Below, in pieces: positions 9,522 through 18,428 of a DNA stretch of 64,000 nt. The first letter of the stretch is position 1; each line of letters starts with the position of its first letter. The position numbers were made by a program, and so were the translations under genes. The notes under the pieces are model-generated. The model saw only the letters and a program-made list of their open reading frames with translations. It was not told the origin of the DNA and did no database searches. The DNA is from Arthrobacter sp. 18067 (GTDB taxonomy: Bacteria; Actinomycetota; Actinomycetes; Actinomycetales; Micrococcaceae), in assembly GCF_902706295.1 (NCBI RefSeq), contig NZ_CACSJJ010000001.1, forward strand, positions 372,001 through 436,000. The letters run 5' to 3'.

Positions 9522-9549
9522 ATAAAAACAGTGTGCACTCTGTTTTTAT
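9522..9549. promoter_or_regulatory. TetR operator candidate (28-base palindrome)
   Basis: Half-site ATAAAAACAG with centre TGTGCACT and mirrored half-site CTGTTTTTAT; 13 of 14 base pairs of the dyad match. It lies 29 bases from the TetR start and 56 bases upstream of the rhamnosidase start, an ideal position for a shared divergent operator. Confidence 0.65.
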
Positions 9550-9604
9550 GGTTTAGCATTGGCACAACGTCCAGGCCAGGCCGTCCAGCCCCAGAGGAGT
9601 CCCC

Positions 9605-11995
9605 TTGAATGACCACGAGTTCCCCGATTCCCCCAGCGAAGCCCTGCGTCACGCCTCCTGGATATCGCCCTCAGAGACACATCCTGCTGAACTACATCCG
9701 ACCAAAGCAGGCACCCGGCCCGCGTACTGGCTGCGAAGCAGCTTCGCTTGGTCTCCTGCCCAGGGGACTGCGACGGTCACCGCTACAGCCCACGGCATCT
9801 ATGAACTGTTCATCAACGGCACCCGCGTGGGAGACGAAGAGCTGACCCCTGGTTTCACCTCCTACCGCAAGCGCCTCCAGGTGCAGGAATGGGACATCAC
9901 GGACCTCCTGGTTGAGGGAATGAATGCCATCTCTGCCCTGCTTTCCGACGGCTGGTTCCGGGGCCGGCATGGCTTCGAGCGTCGGGCCGACGGCTTTGGC
10001 ACGGAGACTGCCTTCCTCGCCTCCGTTTGCTCACCCGCGGGGGTGCTGGCAGCAAGCGACGAAACCTGGGAGTCAAGCGAAAGCCACATCACCAGGGCAG
10101 ACCTCATGGACGGACAAACGGTGGACTTCCGGCGCTTCCGCAGCCAAAGCGACACCACGACGGCGGATGGCTGGCTTCCGGTCGTCGCCCGCCACGGTGG
10201 GCTCTACGACAACCGCGATCGCCTGGTGCGGCCGGTTGCTCCGCCCGTCCGGCGCACTGAGGAACTCAGCCCCGTCAGCATTGCCGCACCCGCCCCAGGT
10301 GTGACGGTGGTGGATTTCGGCCAGAACATCAACGGGTGGGTCCGTTTGGGAGGACTCGGTCCGGAAGGCACCCGGACGACACTGCGGCATGGTGAGGTCC
10401 TTGACGACTCCGGCCTGTTGTCCACCACGAACATCCAAGCTTTTGACTTCGCCAGCAAGGCTCCCCTGCCCGCGGGCCAAATCGACGAGGTGATCTCCGC
10501 AGGACGCCCCAGTGATGTGTTCGAGCCACGGCACACAACGCATGGCTTCAGGTACGTGCAGATTGAAGGCAGGGCAGGACCCATCCCCCCGGAGGACATC
10601 ACCGCGGTGGTGGTCCACACGGACCTCAAGCGCTCGGGGACGTTTGAGTGCAGCGATCCCCGGCTGAATTCCCTTCACGACGCCATCCTCTGGAGCTTCC
10701 GGGGAAATGCCTGCGATGTTCCTACGGACTGTCCACAGCGCGAACGGTCCGGCTTCACCGGTGATTGGCAGGTCTTCGTCGATACTGCCGCCCTCATGTT
10801 CGATGTGTCCGGTTTCAGCACCAAGTGGCTGCGTGACCTGGTCGCTGATCAGTGGCCGGACGGCCGTGTTCCCACGGTTGTGCCCAATCCTGCCGGCGAC
10901 GGACCGTCAGGAAACGTCTTCGAAGACCTCGCTACCGGCTCGGCCGGTTGGGGCGATGCTGCGGTGTTCGTCCCGTGGTCGCTGTGGCGGGCCTACGGTG
11001 ACCGGGAAATACTGGCGGAGGCGTTTCCGTCCATGTGCGCCTGGGTCGATTACGCCGCCAGCTCCGCAGCCGACGGACGCCACCTTGACCGGTCAGCCGA
11101 GCGGCCCATCCCCCTGCCCCACGAGCAATACCTGTGGGACACCGGATTCCACTTCGGCGAATGGCTCGAGCCCGATACCCCACCGAATCCCGACCCCTCC
11201 CGCGATCATGGCATCGTTGCCACTGCTTTCCTCTACCGATCCGCGACACTGTTGGCGCGGACAGCGACCGTACTCGGCGATTCCCGGGCCGAGACCCGCT
11301 ACGCAACACTGGCCGGCCACGTGCTCGCCGCGTGGCAGGCAGAATACCTGGACAGCAAGGGCCGCCTCAGCGAAGAATCCCAAGGACACTACGTGCGGGC
11401 GCTCGCCTTTGGATTGGTTCCGCCCGCCCTCCAACCCTTGACCGCCGCCCGGCTCGTGGAACTGATCCGGCAAAATCACAACCGCCTCGGCACAGGGTTC
11501 CTCGCCACCGGCCTCCTCCTGCCAACCCTGGCCGACCACGGCTACCCCGATGTCGCCTATGAACTGCTGCTCACGGGCGGCACACCATCCTGGTTGGGAA
11601 TGCTCGACGCCGGCGCCACCACCATGTGGGAGTGGTGGGACGGGATCACCAGCGGCGGGGCACGGGGTTCCCTCAACCACTACAGCAAGGGTGCGGTGGG
11701 TTCATTCCTGTACACGCACGTGGCCGGAATCCGCCTGCCGGAGAACCCGGATGTTACTGGGACTGCCTACCGAACAGTGACCATTGCCCCACAACCAGGC
11801 GGGGGCATCACCTCGGCGTGTGCCGCCGTCGAGACGCTACATGGCCGCATCAGCATTGCCTGGCAGATCGAACGCGGTAAATTCACCCTGCAGGTCGGCA
11901 TCCCCCGCGGCGTAGCGGCCACCATCGAACTGCCCGATGGAACAAGGCACACGGCATCGGCCGGTACGCACCACTTCATCTCTGCCACCGGGTAG
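9605..11995 (+). CDS. alpha-L-rhamnosidase, GH78-type
   Basis: A 796-residue glycosidase with GH78 architecture: N-terminal beta-sandwich domains (PAYWLRSSFAW, then the DFGQNINGWVRL segment typical of the Bac_rhamnosid region), an (alpha/alpha)6 barrel with DCPQRERSGFTGDWQVF carrying acidic catalytic-site residues, the EWWDGITSGG loop and SLNHYSKGAVGSFLY, then a C-terminal beta domain. No signal peptide is seen, so it probably cleaves short imported rhamnosides. The start is TTG at 9605 with GAGGAG five bases upstream; an ATG at 9609 is out of frame. The family usually has one more Asp in the DCPQR-D-ER motif; here it is absent. Confidence 0.85.
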   Translation: MNDHEFPDSPSEALRHASWISPSETHPAELHPTKAGTRPAYWLRSSFAWSPAQGTATVTATAHGIYELFINGTRVGDEELTPGFTSYRKRLQVQEWDITDLLVEGMNAISALLSDGWFRGRHGFERRADGFGTETAFLASVCSPAGVLAASDETWESSESHITRADLMDGQTVDFRRFRSQSDTTTADGWLPVVARHGGLYDNRDRLVRPVAPPVRRTEELSPVSIAAPAPGVTVVDFGQNINGWVRLGGLGPEGTRTTLRHGEVLDDSGLLSTTNIQAFDFASKAPLPAGQIDEVISAGRPSDVFEPRHTTHGFRYVQIEGRAGPIPPEDITAVVVHTDLKRSGTFECSDPRLNSLHDAILWSFRGNACDVPTDCPQRERSGFTGDWQVFVDTAALMFDVSGFSTKWLRDLVADQWPDGRVPTVVPNPAGDGPSGNVFEDLATGSAGWGDAAVFVPWSLWRAYGDREILAEAFPSMCAWVDYAASSAADGRHLDRSAERPIPLPHEQYLWDTGFHFGEWLEPDTPPNPDPSRDHGIVATAFLYRSATLLARTATVLGDSRAETRYATLAGHVLAAWQAEYLDSKGRLSEESQGHYVRALAFGLVPPALQPLTAARLVELIRQNHNRLGTGFLATGLLLPTLADHGYPDVAYELLLTGGTPSWLGMLDAGATTMWEWWDGITSGGARGSLNHYSKGAVGSFLYTHVAGIRLPENPDVTGTAYRTVTIAPQPGGGITSACAAVETLHGRISIAWQIERGKFTLQVGIPRGVAATIELPDGTRHTASAGTHHFISATG

Positions 11996-12060
11996 CGCCA
12001 AGGGCGAACTTAGGGTCTGTTCCACGCGTGCCCGGCCCGGACGCCGATAGAGTCATTCCA

Positions 12061-14583
12061 ATGGACAGTAAACTGAGAAATTCGCAGCGGCCCGTTCCCC
12101 ACCAGCCGACCCCACAGTTTGCAGACCCTGAAGATGGCTTCGTCAGAGTCCGGGGAGCCCGCGAGAACAACCTCCGCACCGTGGACGTGGACGTCCCCAG
12201 GGATGCAATCGTCGCCTTCACCGGAGTCTCCGGCTCAGGAAAATCCTCCCTCGCCTTCGGCACCATCTTCGCCGAAGCCCAGCGCCGCTACTTCGAATCC
12301 GTGGCCCCCTATGCCCGCCGGCTCATCCAACAGGGCCACAATCCCAAGGTGGAGTCCATCACGGGGCTGCCACCCGCCGTCGCACTCCAACAACGCCGCG
12401 GCACGGCGACCGCGCGCTCCAGCGTCGGCACAGTAACAACGCTCTCCAACTCCCTGCGCATGCTCTTCTCCCGCGCCGGAAGTTACCCGGAAGGCGTCAG
12501 CCAGCTGGACTCTGACGCCTTCTCCCCCAACACGGCCGCCGGAGCCTGTCCCGAGTGCCACGGCCTGGGCGTCGCACACACAGTCAGCGAATCATCCCTG
12601 GTGCCCGACCCATCCCTCAGCATCAGGGACGGCGCGATCGCCGCCTGGCCCGGAGCCTGGCAAGGCAAAAACCTCCGTGACATCCTCACCCACCTGGGCT
12701 ACGACGTGGAAACACCCTGGAAGAAGCTGCCGAAGAAAGACCGCGACTGGATCCTCTTCACCGAAGAACAGCCAGTGGTGGAAGTGACACCCCAGCGTGA
12801 CCGTGTAGCCAAGCCCTACAAAGGCCGGTTCTGGAGCGCCAAGAGCTACGTCCTCCACACCCTCGCAGACTCCAAGAGCACCACCATGCGGGACCGGGTG
12901 CTGCGTTTCATGGAGACCGGCCGGTGTCCGGGATGCGAAGGCAGCGGACTCAGGCCCGAAGCGCTCGCAGTCACCTTCGCCGGAAAGACCATCGCCGAAC
13001 TCAATGCCCTGCCGATGACCGAACTGGCGGCGGTCATCCGGCCCACTACAGAACTCACCAGCGCCGGGACGGCTTCCCGCTCCCACACTTCGGGAGAAAG
13101 CAACGAGGTTGCCGTCGCCATCACCCGGGACCTGCTCAACAGGGTCACCGTGTTACTTGATTTGGGCTTGGGCTACCTGGCGCTTGGGCGTGCAACACCA
13201 ACTCTCTCCCCCGGGGAGATGCAAAGGCTCAGGATCGCAACGCAACTGCGCTCCGGCCTCTTCGGCGTCATCTACGTCCTCGACGAACCCTCCGCCGGGC
13301 TTCATCCAGCTGATGCCGAGCCCCTGCTTGACGTCCTGAATCAGCTCAAGGTCTCCGGGAACTCCGTCTTCGTGGTGGAGCACAACATGGACTTCGTCCG
13401 GGCCGCTGACTGGTTGGTGGACGTGGGACCCCAAGCGGGCGAAGGTGGCGGGCAGGTCCTCTACAGCGGCCCCGTGGACGGGCTGGAACATGTGCACGGT
13501 TCCGTGACCAAGCCATTCCTCTTCCCAGGCAATGGGAGAAGAACTCACCGCAGTCCTCGATCCTGGACTGAGTCGCTGGACGTTCGAGGGGTCACCCGGC
13601 ACAACCTCCGCGATCTGGGGGTCGAGTTCCCCTTGGGCGTGCTCACGGCCGTGACCGGCGTTTCCGGCTCGGGTAAGTCCACGCTGGTCAGCCAGGTCCT
13701 GGCCGACCTTGTGGGGGCAAAACTGCATCCGGAATCAACAGACGCCGAGGCTCCCACCACGGCAACGGACGCCGGGTCCGTGTCAGGACTGCACCGGCTC
13801 GACCGGCTCGTGAAAGTTGACCAGAAGCCCATCGGCCGCACGCCGCGCTCCAACCTGGCCACCTACACGGGCCTCTTCGACGGTGTGCGGAAGGAATTCG
13901 CGGCTACGGACGGCGCCCGTGCCCGGGGATTCGGCGCAGGGAGATTCTCCTTCAACGTCGCCGGAGGCCGCTGCGAAACGTGCCAGGGCGAGGGATTCGT
14001 GGCGGTTGAATTGCTCTTCCTGCCAGGAAGCTACGGCCCCTGTCCCGAGTGCGATGGTTCCCGGTTCAACCCGGACACTTTGGAAGTCACCTACCGTGGC
14101 CGGAACATCGCCGAGGTCCTGGGGATGACCGTCACCACAGCCGCTGGCTTCCTCGCCGACCTCCCGTCCGTCTCGCGAAGCCTCCAGACCCTGGAGGAAG
14201 TTGGGCTGGGTTATCTCAGGCTGGGACAGCCTGCCACGGAGCTCTCAGGCGGGGAAGCGCAACGCATCAAACTCGCCACCGAATTACAGCGCATTCAGCG
14301 TGGCCACACGCTTTACCTGCTGGACGAACCCACCACCGGCCTGCACCCCGCTGACGTCCAACTGCTGATGAAGCAGCTCAACAGGCTCGTCGATGCCGGC
14401 AACACCGTGATCGTCGTGGAACACGGGATGGACGTCGTGGCGGGTGCTGACTGGGTGATTGACCTGGGACCCGGCGGTGGCGACGCCGGCGGCACGGTAA
14501 TCGCCGCTGGCCCGCCCGCCGTCGTCGCACGCTCAAAGGCAAGCCGGACGGCACCATACCTCGCCGCCTCGCTCGGGCAGTGA
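12061..14583 (+). CDS. UvrA-like ABC ATPase (class II UvrA paralogue)
   Basis: An 840-residue double ABC ATPase of the UvrA family. ABC1 has Walker A GVSGSGKSS and signature LSPGEMQRLRIA; ABC2 has GVSGSGKST and LSGGEAQRIKLA. Zinc-binding pairs are visible (CPECHGLG, CPGCEGSGLR, CETCQGEG, CPECDGSRF). It is about 100 residues shorter than housekeeping UvrA, as in the UvrA2/DrrC-like paralogues linked to DNA-intercalating drug tolerance; a role in classical excision repair is therefore less certain. The ATG at 12061 starts the conserved sequence; a GTG at 12028 is possible. Stops one base before the convergent poxB-like gene. Confidence 0.85.
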   Translation: MDSKLRNSQRPVPHQPTPQFADPEDGFVRVRGARENNLRTVDVDVPRDAIVAFTGVSGSGKSSLAFGTIFAEAQRRYFESVAPYARRLIQQGHNPKVESITGLPPAVALQQRRGTATARSSVGTVTTLSNSLRMLFSRAGSYPEGVSQLDSDAFSPNTAAGACPECHGLGVAHTVSESSLVPDPSLSIRDGAIAAWPGAWQGKNLRDILTHLGYDVETPWKKLPKKDRDWILFTEEQPVVEVTPQRDRVAKPYKGRFWSAKSYVLHTLADSKSTTMRDRVLRFMETGRCPGCEGSGLRPEALAVTFAGKTIAELNALPMTELAAVIRPTTELTSAGTASRSHTSGESNEVAVAITRDLLNRVTVLLDLGLGYLALGRATPTLSPGEMQRLRIATQLRSGLFGVIYVLDEPSAGLHPADAEPLLDVLNQLKVSGNSVFVVEHNMDFVRAADWLVDVGPQAGEGGGQVLYSGPVDGLEHVHGSVTKPFLFPGNGRRTHRSPRSWTESLDVRGVTRHNLRDLGVEFPLGVLTAVTGVSGSGKSTLVSQVLADLVGAKLHPESTDAEAPTTATDAGSVSGLHRLDRLVKVDQKPIGRTPRSNLATYTGLFDGVRKEFAATDGARARGFGAGRFSFNVAGGRCETCQGEGFVAVELLFLPGSYGPCPECDGSRFNPDTLEVTYRGRNIAEVLGMTVTTAAGFLADLPSVSRSLQTLEEVGLGYLRLGQPATELSGGEAQRIKLATELQRIQRGHTLYLLDEPTTGLHPADVQLLMKQLNRLVDAGNTVIVVEHGMDVVAGADWVIDLGPGGGDAGGTVIAAGPPAVVARSKASRTAPYLAASLGQ

Positions 14584-14584
14584 G

Positions 14585-16333
14585 CTAGCGCCGCGGAATG
14601 TTGCGCAGGTTGCTTCGCGCCATGCTCACAGCCTCGCCCGCGCCCCGGTTCAGGACCACCTTGGACATGGCAGTAGCGAACCCAATGACCTGCGATCCCG
14701 AGATTTTCGGCGGAATGGACAGCGCGTTCGGATCCGTCATCAGTTCCACCAACGACGGTCCGGGGTGGGCAAAGGCCTCCTTGTACGCCGCCTCGATGTC
14801 CTCCGGGTCCGTGACGCGTACGGCGTGGAAGCCCAACGCCTTGGCTACCCCGGCGTAGTTGGCGTCCGGGACATCCACTCCAAAGTCGGGAAGTCCGTCC
14901 ACCAGCATCTCCAGCTTGACCATGCCCAAGGTGGAGTTGTTGAACACCACCACGTTCACTGGCAACTTGTGCGCCGCAACGGTGATGAGCTCGCCCAGCA
15001 GCATGGACAGGCCGCCATCGCCGGAGACGGAGACCACCTGGCGGCCGGGATAGGCCACTTGCGCCCCGATCGCATGCGGAAGGGCGTTGGCCATGGAGCC
15101 GTGCAGGAAGGAACCGATCAGCCGACGAGTACCCAACGGGTTGATGTACCGGGCTGTCCAGACGTTGCACATGCCGGTATCGGCCGTGAAGATGGCGTCT
15201 TCGGCTGCAACCTGGTCCAGCAACGAGGCAGCATATTCGGGGTGGATCGGCTGCTTCTTCTCTACTTTGCGGGTGTAGGCGCCCACTGCTTTATTCATCA
15301 GGCGATCGTGCTTCTTGAGCATCTGATCGAGGAACCGGCGGTTCTTCTTGGGCTGCACCAGGGGCAGCAGCGCCTTGAGCGTCGGCAGCACGTCACCATG
15401 GACGGCAATGTCGACGTCGGTCCGCCGCCCCAGCCGCTGCGCCGCCCGGTCCACTTGGGCTGTCCGGGTATCGGGCAGGAATTGGTCGTACGGAAAATCG
15501 GTACCCAGCAGGATCAACAGGTCCGCGTCCTCGATGCCCTCCGCTGCGGCGCCATAGCCGAGCAGTCCGGTCATGCCGATGTCGAACGGATTGTCGTACT
15601 GGACAAAGTCCTTGCCCCGGAGGGAATGGCCAATGGGCGCATTGATCAGTTCGGCCAGCGCCATGAGGTCCCCGTGGGAGCCCTCGACGCCGGCACCGGC
15701 GAAAATGGCGACCTTACCGGCGTCGTTAATGGCTTCAGCCAGTTCCTGGACGCTGTCAGGGTCGGGGACCAGGCTGGCGCGCCGGAACGTGGCTGGCAGG
15801 GGTGTGGGGGCTGTGGCTTCGAGGCCGGCAATGTCACCGGGGAGGGTAACCACAGCGACTCCCCCAAGGCCAATGGCGTTCTGGATGGCGCTGTGCATCA
15901 CGCGCGGCGCCTGCTCGGCCGTACTGACCAGCTCCGAATACACCGAGCACTCATTGAAGAGCCTGTCCGGATGCGTTTCCTGGAAGAATCCGGATCCAAT
16001 CTGCTTGCTCGGGATGTGGGAGGCAATGGCCAGAACGGGGGCCCCGGTGCGGTTGGCGTCATACAGGCCGTTGATCAGATGCAAATTGCCGGGACCGCAG
16101 GATCCTGCACATACTGCGAGCTTGCCGGTTAGTTGCGCCTCCGCAGCGGCGGCGAACGCGGCCGCCTCCTCATGGCGTACATGGATCCAGTCGATGCCTC
16201 CGTTCGCAGAACCTCCGGTTTGGCGCACAGCGTCCACGATCGGGTTGAGGCTGTCACCGACGATTCCGTAGATCCGCTGCACGCCGGCAGCCTGGAGTTG
16301 TTCGATGAGCTGGGTGGCGAGTTCCTTGGCCAT
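14585..16333 (-). CDS. poxB: thiamine-pyrophosphate enzyme, pyruvate:quinone oxidoreductase-like
   Basis: A 582-residue TPP-dependent enzyme: N-terminal Pyr domain with the catalytic glutamate in RHEEAAAFAAAAEAQ, central FAD/DHS-like domain, and C-terminal PP domain with the TPP signature GDGGLSMLLGEL followed by NNSTLGM. This order and the PIHPEYAASLLDQ linker match PoxB, which oxidatively decarboxylates pyruvate to acetate and CO2 and passes electrons to quinone at the membrane. An acetolactate synthase is the main alternative but the C-terminal region resembles PoxB better. GAGGGAG lies ten bases before the ATG. Monocistronic by context. Confidence 0.85.
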   Translation of the reverse strand: MAKELATQLIEQLQAAGVQRIYGIVGDSLNPIVDAVRQTGGSANGGIDWIHVRHEEAAAFAAAAEAQLTGKLAVCAGSCGPGNLHLINGLYDANRTGAPVLAIASHIPSKQIGSGFFQETHPDRLFNECSVYSELVSTAEQAPRVMHSAIQNAIGLGGVAVVTLPGDIAGLEATAPTPLPATFRRASLVPDPDSVQELAEAINDAGKVAIFAGAGVEGSHGDLMALAELINAPIGHSLRGKDFVQYDNPFDIGMTGLLGYGAAAEGIEDADLLILLGTDFPYDQFLPDTRTAQVDRAAQRLGRRTDVDIAVHGDVLPTLKALLPLVQPKKNRRFLDQMLKKHDRLMNKAVGAYTRKVEKKQPIHPEYAASLLDQVAAEDAIFTADTGMCNVWTARYINPLGTRRLIGSFLHGSMANALPHAIGAQVAYPGRQVVSVSGDGGLSMLLGELITVAAHKLPVNVVVFNNSTLGMVKLEMLVDGLPDFGVDVPDANYAGVAKALGFHAVRVTDPEDIEAAYKEAFAHPGPSLVELMTDPNALSIPPKISGSQVIGFATAMSKVVLNRGAGEAVSMARSNLRNIPRR

Positions 16334-16416
16334 AGTGTGCAGACTCCCTCAGTTTGTGGTGGTGGGCTGACACGGCCAAATATAGTCGGCTTGGCTTTGC
16401 GTCGGCTGGATGGCTG

Positions 16417-16767
16417 CTAGGCCGCCAAACGCGTCTCGAAGAGGCGTTCGGCCATGGTCAACAGGTGTCCCGGGACGCAGGTGTCCTCACCGTTGATTGC
16501 ATGTCCGAGGAAGACGGCGTCGCCACTGACGGTGTCCTCAATCTGGAGGCCCGCTTCGCGGATCAACACCTCTGCGCGCGGGTTGAGGGGCAGGGGAAGG
16601 AACTTTGCCTCATCATTCAGGAGAACATGCCAGCCCCTGCCATTGATTGTTTCCACATTTCCTTTTACCAGTTTTTGCCGGAAATCAAGGTCATGCTCGA
16701 TCCACTCCACACGAATTGGCAGGAAGATCCGTGCAGGAACAATAATTGCCGAGACTTTTTGTTTCAT
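16417..16767 (-). CDS. DUF3846-like protein
   Basis: A 116-residue protein whose centre (GWHVLLNDEAKFLPLPLN, then PRAEVLIREAG, then SGDAVFLGHA) matches the DUF3846 pattern seen in actinobacterial, plasmid and phage proteins of unknown function. No signal peptide or membrane helix. The start region is AT-rich (AAATGAAACAAAAAG) and has no clear Shine-Dalgarno sequence. The gene sits alone on the minus strand next to a small Lys-rich gene in a stretch of lower GC than its surroundings, which could mark acquired DNA. Confidence 0.65.
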   Translation of the reverse strand: MKQKVSAIIVPARIFLPIRVEWIEHDLDFRQKLVKGNVETINGRGWHVLLNDEAKFLPLPLNPRAEVLIREAGLQIEDTVSGDAVFLGHAINGEDTCVPGHLLTMAERLFETRLAA

Positions 16768-16893
16768 TTATGCGCTTTCATAAACTCATCGATTAATCAA
16801 TCACGACTAATACGCCCCGAGGACTTGCCTGGCGTCAACAGCTAGGGTTGCGGACGGCTTAAAACCCCACCGTCACACCGCGGCTGCCCATGG

Positions 16894-17034
16894 CTACCGC
16901 TGGTTCTTTCGCGGTTTCGAGAAGACATTTTCGCTACCCTCAGCTTTTGCCCTCTTTTCCGCCCGCTTCTCCAGGATGGTCTTTCCAGACTTTTTCGACT
17001 TTGCTCCGCTTGGGGATTTTCCTGACAATTCCAT
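16894..17034 (-). CDS. small lysine-rich protein (46 residues), unknown function
   Basis: A 46-residue reading frame starting MELSGKSPSG and containing KTILEKRAEKRAKAE, a strongly basic, probably helical segment like those of short conserved hypothetical proteins of Arthrobacter relatives. GGAG lies just two bases before the ATG. A ten-codon frame (MVMVKHQRTE) immediately upstream ends with a TGA that shares the A of this ATG, so the gene may be translated by coupling. The opposite strand has a longer open frame, but it lacks recognisable domains. Recognition rests on composition and the coupled start. Confidence 0.5.
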   Translation of the reverse strand: MELSGKSPSGAKSKKSGKTILEKRAEKRAKAEGSENVFSKPRKNQR

Positions 17035-17066
17035 CACTCCGTTCGTTGGTGCTTTACCATCACCAT
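17034..17066 (-). other. possible leader peptide ORF coupled to the Lys-rich microprotein
   Basis: ATG at 17066 opens MVMVKHQRTE and its TGA overlaps the next gene's ATG (TGATG). AT-rich sequence just upstream (TAAAAT, TATAAG) resembles a -10 region, which would give a very short or no 5' leader. The frame is short enough to be chance. Confidence 0.25.
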
Positions 17067-17182
17067 ACCTACTTATATTTTAAATGCCAGTTCGGGAATT
17101 CCGGGGCGTGCGGGTGTGCCATTGAACCACTTTTTGTTCAGTTCCTCTGGCTGGGACAGCTGTTCGTTGCTAGCGTGACCGC

Positions 17183-18427
17183 ATGAGCCCCTCCAAGACC
17201 CCAGCGGAGATCCTCGACGTTGACGGCGCCGAGGTTCGTATCTCGAATCCGGACAAGGTGGTTTTTCCCGAACCCGGGCTGACCAAACTCGATCTGGTCC
17301 GCTACTACCTTGCTGTCGCAGAAGGCGCGCTCCGTGGGGCCGGTGGCCGGCCAATGGTCCTCAAGCGCTTTCCCAAGGGCATCGACGCTGAGCCGTTCTT
17401 CCAAAAGCGCGTGCCCGAAAACCACCCGCCCTTCATCGACACCGCAACCCTGCACTACTCATCAGGGACATCGGCCGAAGAGACCGTCATCCGGGACGCA
17501 GCAGGGTTGGCTTGGGTGGTCAATCTTGGCTGCCTTGACCTCAACCCACATCCCGTCCGCGCCGAGGACCTGGACCACCCGGACGAGCTTCGGGTGGACC
17601 TCGACCCTATGCCGGGCGTGGACTGGTCGCAGATCGTCGACACCGCATACGTCGCGCAAGAGGTCCTCGACGACGTCGGGCTGGTGGGGTGGCCGAAGAC
17701 CAGCGGCTCGCGAGGACTCCACATCCTGGTCCGGATCGCCCCGGAATGGTCATACCGCGACGTCCGGCTCGCCGCCGAAACCCTTGCCCGCGAAGTGGAA
17801 AACCGCGCCCCCGGCCTCGCCACCGCACGGTGGTGGAAGGAGGAACGGGGTGAAAGCGTCTTTGTCGACTTCAACCAGAACGCCAAGGACCGAACCGTCG
17901 CCTCCGCCTACTCGGTCCGCTCACTGCCGGATGCCCGCGTCTCAACACCGCTCACCTGGAATGAAGTGCGCACGGCACGGCCGGACCAGTTCACCGTGCG
18001 TACCGTGCCCGACCGCTTCTCAGACGTCGGCGATCCGCACGCCGGCATAGACGACGCCGCAGGTTCGCTCGATGGGCTGCTGGCATTGGCGGCCGAACTG
18101 GGCCCCGCCGAGAAGGCGCCCAGGAGCGGGGATGGCTCCGGCCGCAGGATGTCCATGATGCCGCTCATCGAGGTGGCCCGGACCAAGACCAAGCCCGAGG
18201 CCCTCACTGCTTTGGAAGAATGGAAAGCGAGGCACCCGGCTCTCGTATCGGCATTGCACCCGGCTGACGTCCTTGTTGACGGAATGAGGGGCTCCAGCTC
18301 GCTTTGGTACAGGGTGCGCGTGAACCTGCAGCATGTTCCGGAAGGCGAACGCCCGGGACAGGAAGAACTCCTTGCCGACTACGACCCGTGGGCCGGCAAG
18401 GAGTGGCCAGGGCGGCCGGGGTCCTGA
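17183..18427 (+). CDS. LigD-type archaeo-eukaryotic primase-polymerase (stand-alone)
   Basis: A 414-residue protein matching the polymerase domain of bacterial NHEJ LigD: an N-terminal ISNPDKVVFPEPGLTK segment, LVRYYLAVAE, the metal-binding DLDP acidic pair in RVDLDPMPG (about residue 139), SGSRGLHILVRI, and FVDFNQNAKDRTVASAYSVR. It should add or fill nucleotides at broken DNA ends with Ku. No ligase or nuclease domain is attached; Ku and LigD ligase are not in the window. The C-terminal 80 residues are additional. TAGCGT seven bases before the ATG and the absence of a ribosome binding site suggest a leaderless mRNA. Confidence 0.85.
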   Translation: MSPSKTPAEILDVDGAEVRISNPDKVVFPEPGLTKLDLVRYYLAVAEGALRGAGGRPMVLKRFPKGIDAEPFFQKRVPENHPPFIDTATLHYSSGTSAEETVIRDAAGLAWVVNLGCLDLNPHPVRAEDLDHPDELRVDLDPMPGVDWSQIVDTAYVAQEVLDDVGLVGWPKTSGSRGLHILVRIAPEWSYRDVRLAAETLAREVENRAPGLATARWWKEERGESVFVDFNQNAKDRTVASAYSVRSLPDARVSTPLTWNEVRTARPDQFTVRTVPDRFSDVGDPHAGIDDAAGSLDGLLALAAELGPAEKAPRSGDGSGRRMSMMPLIEVARTKTKPEALTALEEWKARHPALVSALHPADVLVDGMRGSSSLWYRVRVNLQHVPEGERPGQEELLADYDPWAGKEWPGRPGS

Positions 18428-18428
18428 C

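Noticed and set aside
14765..16132. Long plus-strand open frame (455 codons) opposite the poxB-like gene
   Set aside because: It is the mirror of a well-supported TPP enzyme gene, has no recognisable domain, and arises from the high-GC codon bias of the other strand.
16890..17186. Plus-strand 98-codon frame opposite the Lys-rich microprotein
   Set aside because: No domain, no convincing ribosome binding site, composition unlike genes in this window; the minus-strand small gene explains the region better.
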